Shown: one piece after another, positions 44,812 through 58,105 of the stretch
Layout: each line of letters opens with the position of its first letter
How positions within the stretch are numbered: the first letter of the stretch is position 1
NCBI GenBank assembly: GCA_026745465.1
Contig: JACYXH010000001.1
Coordinates: 1,178,501 to 1,242,500 of the forward strand
Direction: 5' to 3'
DNA from: Lota lota
Lineage: Eukaryota; Chordata; Actinopteri; Gadiformes; Lotidae
DNA length: 64,000 bases
The notes under the pieces: generated by a model
Database searches by the model: none
Told to the model about the DNA's origin: nothing
The model's input: only the letters and a program-made list of their open reading frames with translations
Program-made: the position numbers and the translations under genes

Positions 44812-47356
44812 ATGTCCAAAAAGCAACAGACATTAAGCAGCTTCTTTGGCGTTTCGCCACCTACAAAGAAACGCCAAGAANNNNNNNNNNNNNNNNNNNN
44901 NNNNNNNNNNNNNNNNNNNNNNNNNNNNNNNNNNNNNNNNNNNNNNNNNNNNNNNNNNNNNNNNNNNNNNNNNNNNNNNNNNNNNNNNNNNNNNNNNNNN
45001 NNNNNNNNNNNNNNNNNNNNNNNNNNNNNNNNNNNNNNNNNNNNNNNNNNNNNNNNNNNNNNNNNNNNNNNNNNNNNNNNNNNNNNNNNNNNNNNNNNNN
45101 NNNNNNNNNNNNNNNNNNNNNNNNNNNNNNNNNNNNNNNNNNNNNNNNNNNNNNNNNNNNNNNNNNNNNNNNNNNNNNNNNNCTTCCATAAAGCTAAACA
45201 CGCACGTCCCATGTCTTCCTATTCTGAGGATGTTCCTTTACTGAAGCGGCTAGGAGTAAATGTCGGAGGTGCATATCATTCACGTGAAGGGGCACACGGA
45301 TCATGCAGAGCATCACTCACACCATCAGCGGGGAGTTACGAGCGAGGTTGCAGTCTGCTGAATTTTGGGGGCTGCTTTTTGATGGATCTGAGGACATCAC
45401 AAAAACTGAGCAGGAAATCGTTTACATTGTGTCTGTGTCCAGCAACGGAGAGTTTACTTCGGACTTTATTGGACTGATTGAATTGGGTGCTGACCGAACC
45501 GCGCAGGCCATAACAGACGAACTTGTGAGACTTTTCCAGGACACAGGCTTGGATGACTGGACAACAAAGTTGGTCGCTGTGTGCACAGATGGGGCTGCTG
45601 TCAACTTAGGTATCTACAACGGCGTTGTGCCAAAACTCCGGCAACTTGCTGCGGTTGGAGACTCCCTTGTGCACATTCTGTGCACCGCGCACACACTGGA
45701 GAATTGCGCGAAATCAGCTGATCGCAATGTTCCTTACTGTGAGACATTTAATCGCTCTGTGGTCAAGCTGCGGCAGTTTTATTTAGAAAAAGGTGGAGCA
45801 AAAAAAACTGCTGCACTGAATAAGCTATGTGAAGAAAATGGGATCTCCTTTGTGAAACTGGGTAAGTTTCATAATATCAGATGGTCTGCATGGAGGCATG
45901 AAACACTGTTAAAAATATCAAGACTATTGCCAGCCATTAAAATACAACTAGTTACGAGTGATAACAGTGACTTGCAGCATATCTGCACAGAGCGTTTTCA
46001 GTGCTTTCTGTCAAACAGGCTTGACATTTGCAACATTTTGAAGACCGCATCCATTAAGGATTCAGAACGAAAAGCTGACCCATGGAGAATGTAAGGATGA
46101 ACTCATGGTGGCCATTGGACAGTTCACACTTCTGCTTGATGGTGAAAGCCAAAGGGCACACACTGTTTCCAATGCTGATGCTGACAGAGACAAGACACAC
46201 TTAATCAGGGGGTTAGTTGAAGACTTTGAAATCAGATATGACTCCCTCAAGTCATGTGATCATTTCTTAGTATTTGATCCTTCAACATGGCCTCGGGAAA
46301 TGCAAGACCTCCACAGTTTTGGAAACACAACAGTTTGCAGCATTCTCAAGAAATATGAGGCCACCTTGCAACTTGACAAAGATACCACTGTGACAGAATG
46401 GATGCGCTTAAAGCAGGCAGGAAAACGCCTGGGAGCATCTTCTGTGTATGACTTGTTGTTAAAAAAAGGAAGGACAATGTTAAACTTGGAAACCCGGTAA
46501 AAGAAGCAAAAATGCAAGTCGAATTAATAATGCGGTGTTGGGTTTTATTCCAATACTAATACAGTGTACAAAAATGTCAAATCCCGATACTCGTTACTAT
46601 CTCTACAGCGCGCTGTATTCTTGTCGATGGGTCCACACCTTAAGGATGTGCACCCGCGAGAGAACACCGGAGAAGCACACGGTGATGTCTGCGACCGTTG
46701 GATATATCCCCAGGGCAGCGCCCTGATGAGGAATGTGTCCATCTCGTCGGCTGGGGGTCTTCGTCGGGAGGGGGAATGTCTTTGGGTTAGAAAGGCCCTT
46801 TACCGTTGGGGGAGTCCAACAGCAGACTCGGCCGTATACCATAAAATGTTTAGATAAGGCTGTGTTTTATTGGGTGCCGCTCGTTTCAGTTGAGCTATCA
46901 GGTTACATTTTGGGAGAACTATCAACTTTACATGTTTTTTCTACAACAGACTTGGTCCAAATAGTAAATACAAGTAACCCAGATGCTTACTCCAACATCA
47001 ACAAGGTGGTTAAGCTGTCTCTTACACTGCCTTTAAGCAGTGCAGCTTGTGAGAGGGGATTCTCACATCTCAACATAATAAAAACCAAGTACAGATCTCG
47101 TCTGTCACATGCTCGTCTCTCAGCCCTGATGCACATTCACCTGTCAAAGCAGACGACAGAGACATTTGACCCAAAGCCTGCTGTTGACCTGTGGATGGAG
47201 ACAGCTAATCGGGGGCTCAACCAAGGACAGGGAGGTGCATCTGCAGCATCGCCATCATCTACCATGCAGGAAGCTGAAGCAGAGGACAGCGGGGGCGACA
47301 CTGAAGAGGACAGTGGTGGCGGCACTGAGGAGGACAGTGAGGAAGACTGCACTTAT
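44812..47356 (+). pseudogene. hAT transposase (ZNF862-like), frameshifted
   Basis: Reads MSKKQQTLSSFFGVSPPTKK before the gap. After the gap come KRLGVNVGGAYHSREGAH; GLLFDGSEDITKTEQEIVYI with CTDGAAVNLG (catalytic-region motifs); HILCTAHTLENCAKSAD; and the hAT dimerisation end LSLTLPLSSAACERGFSHLN. The frame changes near 45299, 46060 and 46490. A block of about 350 bp at 46520-46880 does not fit the protein and may be a further insertion. As assembled it cannot give an intact transposase. Confidence 0.85.
44881..45182. other. assembly gap (N run)
   Basis: 302 unknown bases inside the hAT transposase, probably removing its N-terminal DNA-binding part. Confidence 1.
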
Positions 47357-47434
47357 TAAGACCACGCTACATGTGGGGTGAGTACCAGACACCATCACCT
47401 GAGTAACTCACTGAAAAAGTTATGTGCACCCCTG

Positions 47435-48200
47435 TATATGTATACAATATTTTATATAATACGGAGAGCAACATAGCACAGAAAGGTCAAATATACTTAG
47501 AGACTGTGCATGGACTTCATGAAATAACATGTAGGTATGTCTTCAATTCGTTCTGTCTTTTAGGCTTAAACTACATCTTTCTGTTGAAAAATCAAGATTA
47601 ACACTTTTTCTTTACTGTCAACGCTGCTGACTCGTAACTTGCAACTTCATATTGCTTTCTTTTTTCCCTCGTTTTCAAGTCTCCACCATCTAGCAAGAGT
47701 CGATGTACTTAGCAATAGTTCACAGAGTGTACCTATTATTTAGCTTGTCTATAGACATTCTCATGGCATAAAAATGTGTGCAAGTTTTTTTCGAAACTGC
47801 ATTGGGTGGTTTAATGAAACTTTAACTGTGCCAGCTAGCGCTAATAATGCTAGTGCTAATAATGCTACCAATGCTAAAAGACAATACTGCTAATATAGCT
47901 AACAAGTCCTTTGGATTAAACCAGGCTTTTGTCTATATTTGCATGGTGGATACGTTTTATTACGAAAATAAGGGTGTCTTTACTCTGCTTGATATACATG
48001 TTAATCTTATATTTAAGCAAAGCAAAGTGTACGACGCTTTGACCAACCGAACGTGAACACACGCATGGCCAGTGCAGAGGTGCAAAGGGTTAACTTTAAT
48101 CAACTGGAAATGCTACAGGAAATGCTTCACCTAGCATGGAATCCCCGCTCATCCCTGGTTCTGCAGATTGCTGCCTCATATAAGTAGAAGGGGATGGTCA
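47435..48200. other. non-coding, nothing recognised
   Basis: AT-rich sequence with a small GCTAATAATGCTA repeat near 47840. No gene or element end was seen. Confidence 0.5.
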
Positions 48201-48289
48201 TCTTGTTACTGCTCTAATTTACACTGGGTCCACCCCATCATCCACCCCATGTCAGTGGTTTCCCACAGAGTCATTCAGCCCACATCCAT

Positions 48290-48470
48290 TCCCCTGGTAA
48301 CAGTGACAAGCAAATGTGGCCGCTGTGAAGAAGTTCATATTAGCTGGAAAATGCATAGTTCTGTCAGTCTGGATGGCAGACATCCAGAGAGCTGCCTCTT
48401 GGGCTTGGATTTTCTCTGCTGGGTCGCTGCTATAGTGGATTTACAATCTGGTTGCCTGGGCTACCGGATT
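48290..48470 (+). pseudogene. decayed gypsy protease-region fragment
   Basis: ESCLLGLDFLCWVAAIVDLQ resembles the (I/L)LG(I/L)DFL...VDL stretch after the gypsy protease, and the upstream WMADIQ is in another frame. Short and broken. Confidence 0.45.
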
Positions 48471-48744
48471 GATAGCCCTTATTTCACCACCATTCCTTCT
48501 GGAGAGCCTTGGAGCAGATGGATCATGCACTGGGCATGGTCACAGCCCAAATTCTTTGCACAGAAGCTGTACTGGACCAGGTCCTGCAGCAAAATACCAC
48601 TCCACCATGACAATATTGTTCGGTGTAGTTCTAGTCAGTCGCGCTGGATTGCGTTCTGAAGCAAGAAAATAACCTAGTTATTAGTAAGATAGGAAAAAGT
48701 TTAGCTAGCTAGGGCAACGATGTCGGTCACCATAGGACATATTG

Positions 48745-49250
48745 AGGCCTGGTGTTGAACATTGGGAAACCTACATGGAACGGTTTGAAAGGTTTTTCAA
48801 TGCTAATGACAAAATAAAAGAAATGCTTGTGGGCAGTTCTGCTTGGTGTAATAGGTACATAAATATATTTATTTTTAAGAAGTGTAATCACAGCAGGCAA
48901 ACTAGCAGATTTATCCTTCAATGGGAAACTGGGGGAACTGAAGAGCCACTTTTCTCTCAAGCCAATTGTCATAGCAGAGAGATTTCACTTCCAAAAGGGA
49001 AACCAGGAGGTAGAGTAGTCTGTAACTCATTATATTGCTGTGCTGAAAAAGTTATCGGACAGTCCATAGACAGTGAATTCGTGCATACTTTGCAGAACAG
49101 CTACGTGACAGGTTAGTCTGTGGATTGAATGGTGAAAGTATACAGAAGCGTCTGTTAATGGAGACTCAACTGGCCTACCAGAAGGCTTTACAGATTGCTA
49201 TTTCCACGGAGACAGTTGTGAGGGAGGAAGAATACTCAGCGGGTTAGTCA
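48745..49250 (+). pseudogene. decayed gypsy gag fragment
   Basis: HWETYMERFERFFNANDKIK near the start and, further on in a shifted frame, RLVCGLNGESIQKRLLMETQ then ALQIAISTET match the gag domain common in teleost gypsy elements. Stops and frame changes lie between. Orientation is opposite to the gypsy copy at 50042-54993, so it is a separate insertion. Confidence 0.65.
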
Positions 49251-50041
49251 AAGTAAACACTAGTGATGCAAAGTTCTGATATTTTTTCGGACTCGGATCT
49301 TCAAGTCTGGTTTATTCAAATGAACTAATCTTTTAGAGTCGGATAGTTCATTTCCGCATAGAAATAATGCGTGCCATATATGGTAGTGTAATGCACTTGC
49401 GCCTGTATTGGGTGATATAAGGTAACACAGTGAAGACGTTGGGGGCTACGTTAAAATGAGTTTTTAAGCAGACAATTACGTACAGCTTGTGATTTGCCAA
49501 CATTCTAATTTATATCAATAGAAAAAGATATATTTCTGCGCATATGGTTTATATCAATGTGAAAACGTTGGGTCTGAGGAATACTGTTTATAGCATTTTG
49601 AACACCACAAAAGGTCCAGAGGAGTATTTTATAGCTGTGCTTTCGGACAGAAGGTACAAATGTGGGTTAGCTAGAGGTGCAATATTGTAACAACTGGATC
49701 CAGTTTGAACTATACACCGGTGGGAATACTCAGTTTTGTCATAAAGTTAACATGTGCATTCAAACTGTGTCTATCATGTAACTAATTTAGATAAGTCACA
49801 TATTTCCATAAATAATGGTGCCATTTAGAGATCGAGGATTGCATTATACGGATTAACTAACACAGTGAAACGTTGGGGGTACATGCGCATGTTTAGTGAG
49901 ACAAACACAAACAGTACAATGTAACATAAATTCACATATATACACTAAGAAACATGTGCGAGGATCTGCCTCCAGTACATTGAACGTTGGTACGTTTTAG
50001 CTCACACGCCGTCCATACATTCGTACGTGATCTGACACGCT
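49251..50041. other. non-coding, nothing recognised
   Basis: No coding or element signature. No 3' LTR of the neighbouring gypsy copy is present here. Confidence 0.5.
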
Positions 50042-50467
50042 CTAGTAAAATGTATCCATAGTCAGAATATATCCTGAAGACCGTCCTCTGTACGTGAAAT
50101 AATCCCCACAACCTACGTTCTTTTGAAACCCCAAACTATCCTGTCTGAGGCGTCTGAGCGTTTTAGAGACCCCAAAATGCACCGCCACCACAGTCCCATG
50201 ACCGGTTTTGAGCACTGCCTCCCTAAGTGCCCTGGGAACAACAACCTGCCACCTCTCCTCTCCGGTGGCCGGCTCGTTCCACGCCCTCTGTAGCACGCCG
50301 TCTCTGACACGCAGTGCATCAAACTTGGCCCACAGTCCCTTGATTGCCGTTGGGCGGCCAGTCACCTCCTCCCAGGAGGGTCGACTCCCCGACTCCACCC
50401 ACTGCAGTACAGGCTCCAGGTCCACATCCTGAGCCTGCTGGGTCCTCCATTCCGCCACATCTACCAC
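50042..50467 (-). pseudogene. gypsy integrase N-terminus, truncated
   Basis: Contains LREAVLKTGHGTVVAVHFGV and KTLRRLRQ, the first half of the HHCC zinc-binding region. The two cysteines and the whole catalytic core are absent; homology ends near 50110. Confidence 0.8.
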
Positions 50468-50551
50468 CTCCAGCGCCTGGGAGGTCGGACAGCCCCAGTG
50501 CGAGTTGCAGCTCTCCTGCTCACACAGTTCTCTTTCACGTGCCTCCCTCCG

Positions 50552-51175
50552 CTAGCAATGGCGGCAACCGCCAGATGCACAGGGCCGGCGAGACAGGGCG
50601 TCCGCGTTAGTGTGGCGGGCCCCGGCTCTGTGCACAACTGTGAAGGAGTACGACTGGAGTTCTTCCAACCAGCGGGCGATCTGTCCCTGCTCCCTGAAGG
50701 ACATCAACCACTGGAGGGCGGCATGGTCAGTTCTGACGGTGAAGGGCCGGCCGCACAGGTAGTACTTAAAATGTCTTATCGCCATCACGACAGCGAGCAG
50801 CTCTCGCCGTGTGACGCAATAGCGCTGCTCAGCTTTGTTAAAGGACTTGCTGAAATATGCCACCACCCTCTCTCCATCCGGCCCTACCTGAGCCAAGACA
50901 GTGCCCATGCCAACATTGCTGGCATCTGTGTCGACCACAAATGGTAGGATGGGGTCGGGTGCGGCCAGGATAGGGGCTGTTATCAGCGCCTCTTGTAGAG
51001 AGGTGAAGGCCTGTTGACAGTCCTCTGTCCATGAAAAGTCAGTATCTTTCTGTAGAAGGCGATACAGAGGGGCGGCTGTGCAGGAGAAACTGCGCACAAA
51101 CGTCCTGTAGTAAGAAGCAAGGCCCAGGAAGCTCCTCAGCTGCGCCTGGTCGGCAGGTGTTGGCCAGTCTTTCAC
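50552..51175 (-). pseudogene. gypsy RNase H
   Basis: FVVDTDASNVGMGTVLAQ, CVTRRELLAVVMAIRHFKYY and HRAGARHTNADALSRRP carry the expected Asp and Glu residues of the gypsy RNase H. Frame intact over this block. Confidence 0.88.
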
Positions 51176-52160
51176 GAGCTTCTATGGACCAGGATATCAT
51201 CCAGGTACACAAGGCATTCCCTCCTAGGAATGTCGGCTAGCACCCTGTCCATCAGGCGCTCGAACGTGGCAGGGGCGTTGCACAGACCAAAGGTGAGGAC
51301 ACGGAACTGCCACAGACCCCCACCCGCATAGAAGGCCATTTTCGGTCGAGCCTCCAGTGAGAGGGGCACCTGCCAGTACCCACTCTGCAGGTCAAGCGAG
51401 GAGAACCATGCCGAACCCGCCACCAGGTCCAAAGACTCATCAATCTGAGGGAGGGAGTAGGAGTCTTTCTTGGTCATGCTGTTGAGGGGCCTGTAGTCCA
51501 CGCAGAGCCTCCATCTGGAGCTGCTCTTTTTGGGGACCATGACCACTGCTGCAGCCCACGGGCTCTCTGACGGTTCGACAATCCCAGCCTTCTGCATCTC
51601 CTCCAGCGCCTTGTCTGCAGCCTCTTGTCGGGCCAGGGGAAGACGCCGGGGACGCATTTTGATAGGTTGTGCGTCACTGGTGTCTATCTCGTGCTGAATC
51701 AGGTGCGTCAGGCCTACCTCCTCCTCATTGAGGGCAAACAGGTCCTTGAACTCCATCAGTACCTGCCACAGCTGCATCTGCTGCTGGTCGGTCAGCCCCT
51801 CACTGTTCTGTCTCCAGATCCCCCTCACCACGGACAGCCGGTCTGCTTTTCCCTCTGTGGCCGGGGAGATGAGATGGTTGCTCTCCTCCCTTGCAGGGAT
51901 CTGAAAGGGGCTTGGGGTTGGAGCGGTGGTGGGATGCGGGTGGGCATGCGGAGGAGGGTTGGTACTGCGCGTTACATGTGGTTTTGAGGTGCTAACAGGC
52001 CGTAGGTGCGGCACATTGGGTTGTGGGGGTGGGACTATGTTGACTTTAGGGCCCTTAGGCAAACTAAGTGTGTTGTCACTCAGATCTATGAGGCAGCCCG
52101 CACTTCTCAAAAAGTCCACACCTATTATACAGGGGTCTTGCACCTCAGCTACCCATACCT
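51172..52160 (-). pseudogene. gypsy reverse transcriptase
   Basis: LTHLIQHEIDTSDAQPIK, then RLCVDYRPLN, SLDLQSGYWQ and the catalytic YLDDILVH. Right after this motif the sequence jumps to the RNase H lead-in KDWPTPADQAQLRSFLGLAS in another frame, so about 60-70 residues of the usual connection are missing. Confidence 0.88.
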
Positions 52161-52545
52161 CAAAGCTCACAGATACCCCCCCCCCCCCCCCCCCCCCCCG
52201 AATAATGGTTAACTTTTGCCCCTCTCATGGGGGCTAAATCCCCGGTTACCGTCCGTAGCTGTACTGGGGTATTTTGTACTACTGTACTGCTTGGGAGAAT
52301 GTCGGGCCTGACTAGTGTTGCAGTGGAGCCCGTATCCACTAGTGCCGTGCATGCAACCCCCTCTACTGTGATAGGGACATGGCAAAAGCCCCCAGCACAG
52401 GTCCAACCCACCGCAACCACTGGACCCACGGCGTCGTCTGCTTCTGGGGGGAGTGAAGCCCTGTTCCCCCGGCTGTGCTGTTGGGCTCCTCCGCTGGTGG
52501 TAAATGCAGGTCGGGTAACCATGTCAGGGGTCCGTATCTTCCCGT
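52160..52545 (-). pseudogene. gypsy aspartic protease region
   Basis: The active site VDTGSTATL lies near 52322-52340. A run of 24 G on the coding strand (52176-52199) follows and shifts the frame before the conserved IIGVDFL stretch. Confidence 0.8.
52176..52199. repeat. poly-C tract (24) within gypsy protease
   Basis: Homopolymer at the protease frame break. Its length is uncertain in any assembly. Confidence 0.95.
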
Positions 52546-53369
52546 TTATACAGACCCCCGGTCGTTTCCCTGGGCTCCTGAAAATGTGGGGCACTGACGG
52601 CGTAGATGGCCAGGTTGGCCACACCCCCAGCAGACCATGGCGCGGCGCCAAGGTGGTGTAGGCAGGCAATTGCGAGTGGGCTGGAGGGTGGCAGCACGGA
52701 TCAGTTCCGTCAGGTCCGTGACCCACGCTGGCTTTATTTCCGCAGCATTCTCCTCAACAGCAGTATTCGACACTGCAACACCATCAATCAACCGGCAGTC
52801 TGGCAGCACCGCTCCCACAGCTTCCCTCTCCAGGGCCAGTTCCAGCGCGTCCTGTACGGTCTGGGGGCGTGCTAGTTGTGTCTGCACACGTAGCTCCCTG
52901 GGCAAGAGCGCTTGAATGAACTGGTCTCTGGCCCGCTCACTCTGGACCGGCGGTGGCATGTGGGCTTAGGCCCGCCTAGCGAGGCATTCAATATCATTAG
53001 CCAGCGTGCGAAGTGGCTCACCCGGTTGCCTACGCCTATTGTACAATTCAGACCTAAGCACGCCTGGTTGCGAACACTGTCCAAAACGTCTCTGCAGGGC
53101 TCTGGTCAAAGCCTCATAGTCCTGTCTCTCCTCAGGGCTAAGTACGAGGAGGCATGACAGCGCCTCCTCCGTAAGGCATAATGCCAGCTGCAGGGCTTTA
53201 ACCTCCCTTGACCAGCCTGTAGCCTGTGCTAATAATTCAAATTGTGCTTGAAATGCTTCCCAGTTCGATTTACCAGAGTATTCGGTCTTCACGTTGAAAC
53301 CATTGTGGCGTGCGCCGGCGTCTTTGTTACCGCTCGTCTCCTCCCACCGCGATGCTAGCCACCTCGTGA

Positions 53370-53370
<1 letters not shown>
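52546..53370 (-). pseudogene. gypsy gag with zinc knuckle
   Basis: Includes NWEAFQAQFELLAQATGW, LQRRFGQCSQPG and ALLPRELRVQTQLARP, and ends with the CCHC knuckle CWGCGQPGHLRRQC. A break near 52960 splits it into two frames. The apparent start MSSFF comes from the nested MITE, so the true N-terminus is lost. Confidence 0.85.
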
Positions 53371-54642
<1,272 letters not shown>

Positions 54643-54767
54643 GTACGCCATTACTATCGTTTGCTCAAGCAGTTAGCCTCATGTGCTAATGCTAGGCGAC
54701 GGGCAGTGAGTGTGGCAAAGTCACGTCCTTGGTTTTGTCCAGTTGTCGTTTTACTTCTGACACCAAA

Positions 54768-54993
54768 TGTAGCAACCCTGTTTCTATTCGTCCAAGCACC
54801 ACACAGGTTGTTTTGATGAACTCCCTTTTATTAATGGCAGGCACACGTTATCGAACGCTATAACAAAACGAACATGAACTTCTCTCAATCTCTAATCGTA
54901 TATCTCTCCTCCCAAGGCCCGCCCCCTTCTCCTGAGCACCCAATCACAACATTAGCACAATGCACACAAACAACGCAACCTAGAACCGTTACA
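54768..54993 (-). repeat. gypsy 5' LTR
   Basis: TG...CA ends (TGTAACGGTTCTAGG to GGGTTGCTACA on the - strand), 226 bp. Same family as the solo LTR at 44367. Confidence 0.85.
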
Positions 54994-55560
54994 ATACATT
55001 GAAATGTCTTACATATGATGAGCAAGAAAAGGCGGAATGTCACAAATAAGTCTAAAACCTAAAGTAGGACATTTCATGGAAATGGAATAAGATACAGGTG
55101 CAGCTGTTATCATTGATCTCACTGGAAAATATAAGCAAATGTTCAAGCATCTGCCATTGAAAGAAACAGACGTCATATCAAAAACATACACTGCAAGATT
55201 ATTTCCCCAGGAGCTGTAAATAAATGGACACAAAGAAAAATGACCACTGTATGTAGTACCAGGAAATGCACCGCCGCTGTTTAGCTGAAGAAAATGAGGT
55301 TATCTGACAAGATACAAGTAAAGTCCATCAAACAAAATGTGGCACGTTGGAGGCCGTATTAATGGGACACTCCTACGTTTTTGCTAATGAACTAGGAACA
55401 TTAAAGGCATTGAAGCAAAGGTCCAGTTTAAGCCAAACCACTCATCAAAGTTTTGTCAGCCACGCATCATCCCATACGCAACTCGACCAAAGGTGTGAGC
55501 TGAGCTAGCAAGGCTATAGAGGCTAATGTGACCTCACCTGTTAGTCACAGTTAATGGGCT
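54994..55560. other. non-coding, nothing recognised
   Basis: No gene or repeat signature seen. Confidence 0.5.
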
Positions 55561-55561
55561 G

Positions 55562-55740
55562 CGCCGGTTGTTCTCATCAAGAAAGACGGCCCAGTTACTC
55601 TGCTGTGATGTCAAAGTTATCATTAACCAAGCCCTTTGTGTGGAACGTTATCCAATTCGACGCATCGAGGACCTCTTCGCATCGCTAGCAGGAGATCCAG
55701 GCTTCAGCAAGCGGGACTTGTCAAAAACCCTGCCTTGCAG
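55562..55740 (+). pseudogene. gypsy reverse transcriptase fragment
   Basis: CDVKVIINQALCVERYPIRR and IEDLFASLAGDPGFSKRDLS match the palm region of teleost gypsy RT. A VVLIKKDG start lies in another frame. The YxDD motif is absent. Isolated scrap. Confidence 0.75.
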
Positions 55741-55860
55741 AACCAATCAAAAGTCTTTAGGGTGGCCCTTGATATCAGGGCAGTGACATGCAGAAGTCAT
55801 GTGTGCTTGGAAACACTGTCGTACCAACAAGACTTTCTTGACCTGTGTTCAAATATGTAA

Positions 55861-56930
55861 ACAAAATCACTTGAAATCCTTAATTGCACCAATCTTGTGG
55901 ACTGAGCACGCATTACATGAAAACTGAACACATGAAACTGAATCAAATAATGTAATGTTGCTCAGGACATGCATTTTCAATGTTTTCAAAGGCTCTCTCC
56001 ATGTCTCAATGTGATTCTCTATGTCTCTTGTTTGTTTCACTATTGAGTAGAAAGGGGATCGTTCAAACAACTTACTTGCATTTAGAAAATCCCCAGACGT
56101 TTAGTAGGCGGCAATATCTTCTATCGTCTGGTGTCCCGAGACTAAAATAGCTTCAGCTCCAGCTATATTCCAATGAGCAATGGATGAGGAATCCTAAAGG
56201 TTCACTGTTACCAGGATGACATCGGGGTGACAGGGCGAAGTGACGAAGAATATCTTAACCCTAACTCAAAATAAAATGTAAATGTAATATATTTTTTACC
56301 ACATTTACATAGTCAAAGGGTCTTATTCTTTGTCCTCAAAATGCAATTGGTTGTTAAATGTGTTTATAAGTGCGGCACTCTGGAACTCACGCAACCTGCA
56401 AACTTTCCTTCAGGCGAATTCCTTTGTTTTATTGGACTGGATTTGTCAAGATAAATAAAATGTGGTGATTATTACATGTCTACAACATGTAGATAATTAG
56501 TTATTGCGGAATACATTAGTCAAACTTGATTTAGAGCTTGTTATGTCTATGTTGCAATATTACAACCCTGGGTGAGGGTGGTAGTCAAAATAGCATGTGC
56601 ATCTTACACATTACATGGGGAAGTGCAATGGCACTTCTTACACTACATGGGCACTTCTTACATGTTCAGATATGGCAAAAAAACTATTAGAAGTATAATG
56701 TCTTTGATGATTATTATTATAACTAAATTCTAAATGTGTTTTCTGTGTTAGAATTTCAAGTTTAGACTAGAATTTAATAAATTAATACTTTATTTCTGAT
56801 TGCAGTATTTGAAACGATCTGTAGCAGTGTTTGAACTGTATCTGTATCTTATCAGTAAAATACATTTAACTAAAATGAGGTCTCTCAAGATGTCTAAGTG
56901 AAGATGTTAACATACTGAACAGGGGACTGT
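55861..56930. other. non-coding, nothing recognised
   Basis: AT-rich. A phrase GCACTTCTTACAC(T)ACATGG is locally repeated near 56630-56655. Confidence 0.5.
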
Positions 56931-56944
56931 TTCAGCCCCAACTA

Positions 56945-57320
56945 GCATCCTCTCTTATCCTGGTGAACACAGCACACCAAAGAGAGGGCGACCATCTTCA
57001 GGCAATGGAAGCCCAGAAACACAGAAGGTGACATCAAGGAGCTCTCTGAATGCTCTGAAGAGACCATCCTCAGGTGATGGGAATTCACCAAACGGGGTCC
57101 CAGCGAAGAGGCCATCTGTACACTTTCCACTGGATGTACGCACTGACCTATTCGCACGCATGCCAGTGAAGACAAATCGAGGACGTTGCAGATACTGCAC
57201 TAAAGGATTCACCACCACCTTATGCAGCGAGTGTAACGTTTGTCTTTGCTTTTCTGAGGAAATTTCTTTTTTTTGTGGGACTACCATTGCAAATAACATT
57301 GCTGAACACTGGGACTGAGA
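56945..57320 (+). pseudogene. piggyBac transposase C-terminal remnant
   Basis: ALKRPSSGDGNSPNGVPAKR, then VKTNRGRCRYCTKGFTTTLC and CSECNVCLCF match the C-terminal cysteine-rich domain of piggyBac/PGBD proteins. The RPSSG(N/D)G phrase is duplicated (near 56985 and 57065). The catalytic part is missing upstream. Confidence 0.78.
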
Positions 57321-57924
57321 CAATATTCAGTTTTGTAAATACCATTTTTTCCTCATTAATTTTATTAATAAATCACTATCCATAAGAAAATATGACTGTT
57401 GTGTGATTCGTATTCATGTTATATCCTGTTATGGGGCTAAATAAGCAATCAACCCTGCAACTGAACCCCTAGTTGTTCTGTATATTTGGTCAGACCATGT
57501 GAGTACAAATACAGAAACTCAGCTCCCAGCTAGGGCCAACGTTGCAATTTTACAAAATCTTCACTTTAATTTCTTAAAATTAAAGTTAAAAAAAATAAAG
57601 CCTGGGTCTTACAGGGCTAATCTGGCGTAATACATTTGGCCTAAGGATCCTGTATGAGAAGATCTTCAGATGGGCCAGATGTCATATCTTTAATACACAC
57701 TGTTCTTATAATTAAAGGTTACTTGTTTTACTTTAAAGAATAAACATCTAACTATAAGGAATAAACTCTTAACTCAACAAGCAAAAACCAGTAGAAAATT
57801 CAATGAGGTTAGGTTTACTGAAAGTTCAACAAAATACAATAAACTGATATGGTCCATGGAGCATCTGAAGCAAAGTTAAAAAGCACCCTCTTTATATTCT
57901 ACCTCTGACCCCTCTTCTGGTGAC

Positions 57925-58105
57925 CTTACACTCTAGCTTCACCTTGTGGTCCTACATCCGTTACACAGCTGAACGCTTACGTCATTGTTACACTCTAGCT
58001 CCCCCTTGTGGGCCTGCATCCGTTACACAGCTGAACGATTACTTAATTGTTACACTCTAGCTCCACCTTGTGATCCTGCATCCGTTACACAGCACACCGT
58101 TAATT
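57925..58105. repeat. 62-bp tandem repeat, three copies
   Basis: Unit CACTCTAGCTCCACCTTGTG then ATCCTGCATCCGTTACACAG and CTGAACGATTACTTAATTGT. Three head-to-tail copies with a few differences. Confidence 0.85.

Larger units (their letters stand above)
44660..47434 (+). mobile_element. hAT transposon with TIRs and near-perfect 8-bp duplication
   Basis: Inverted ends CAGGGGTGCACATAACT at 44660 and its complement ending at 47434, flanked by TATATATA and TATATGTA (one mismatch). CAGGG ends and an 8-bp duplication are typical of hAT. It contains the assembly gap and a broken transposase gene. Confidence 0.88.
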
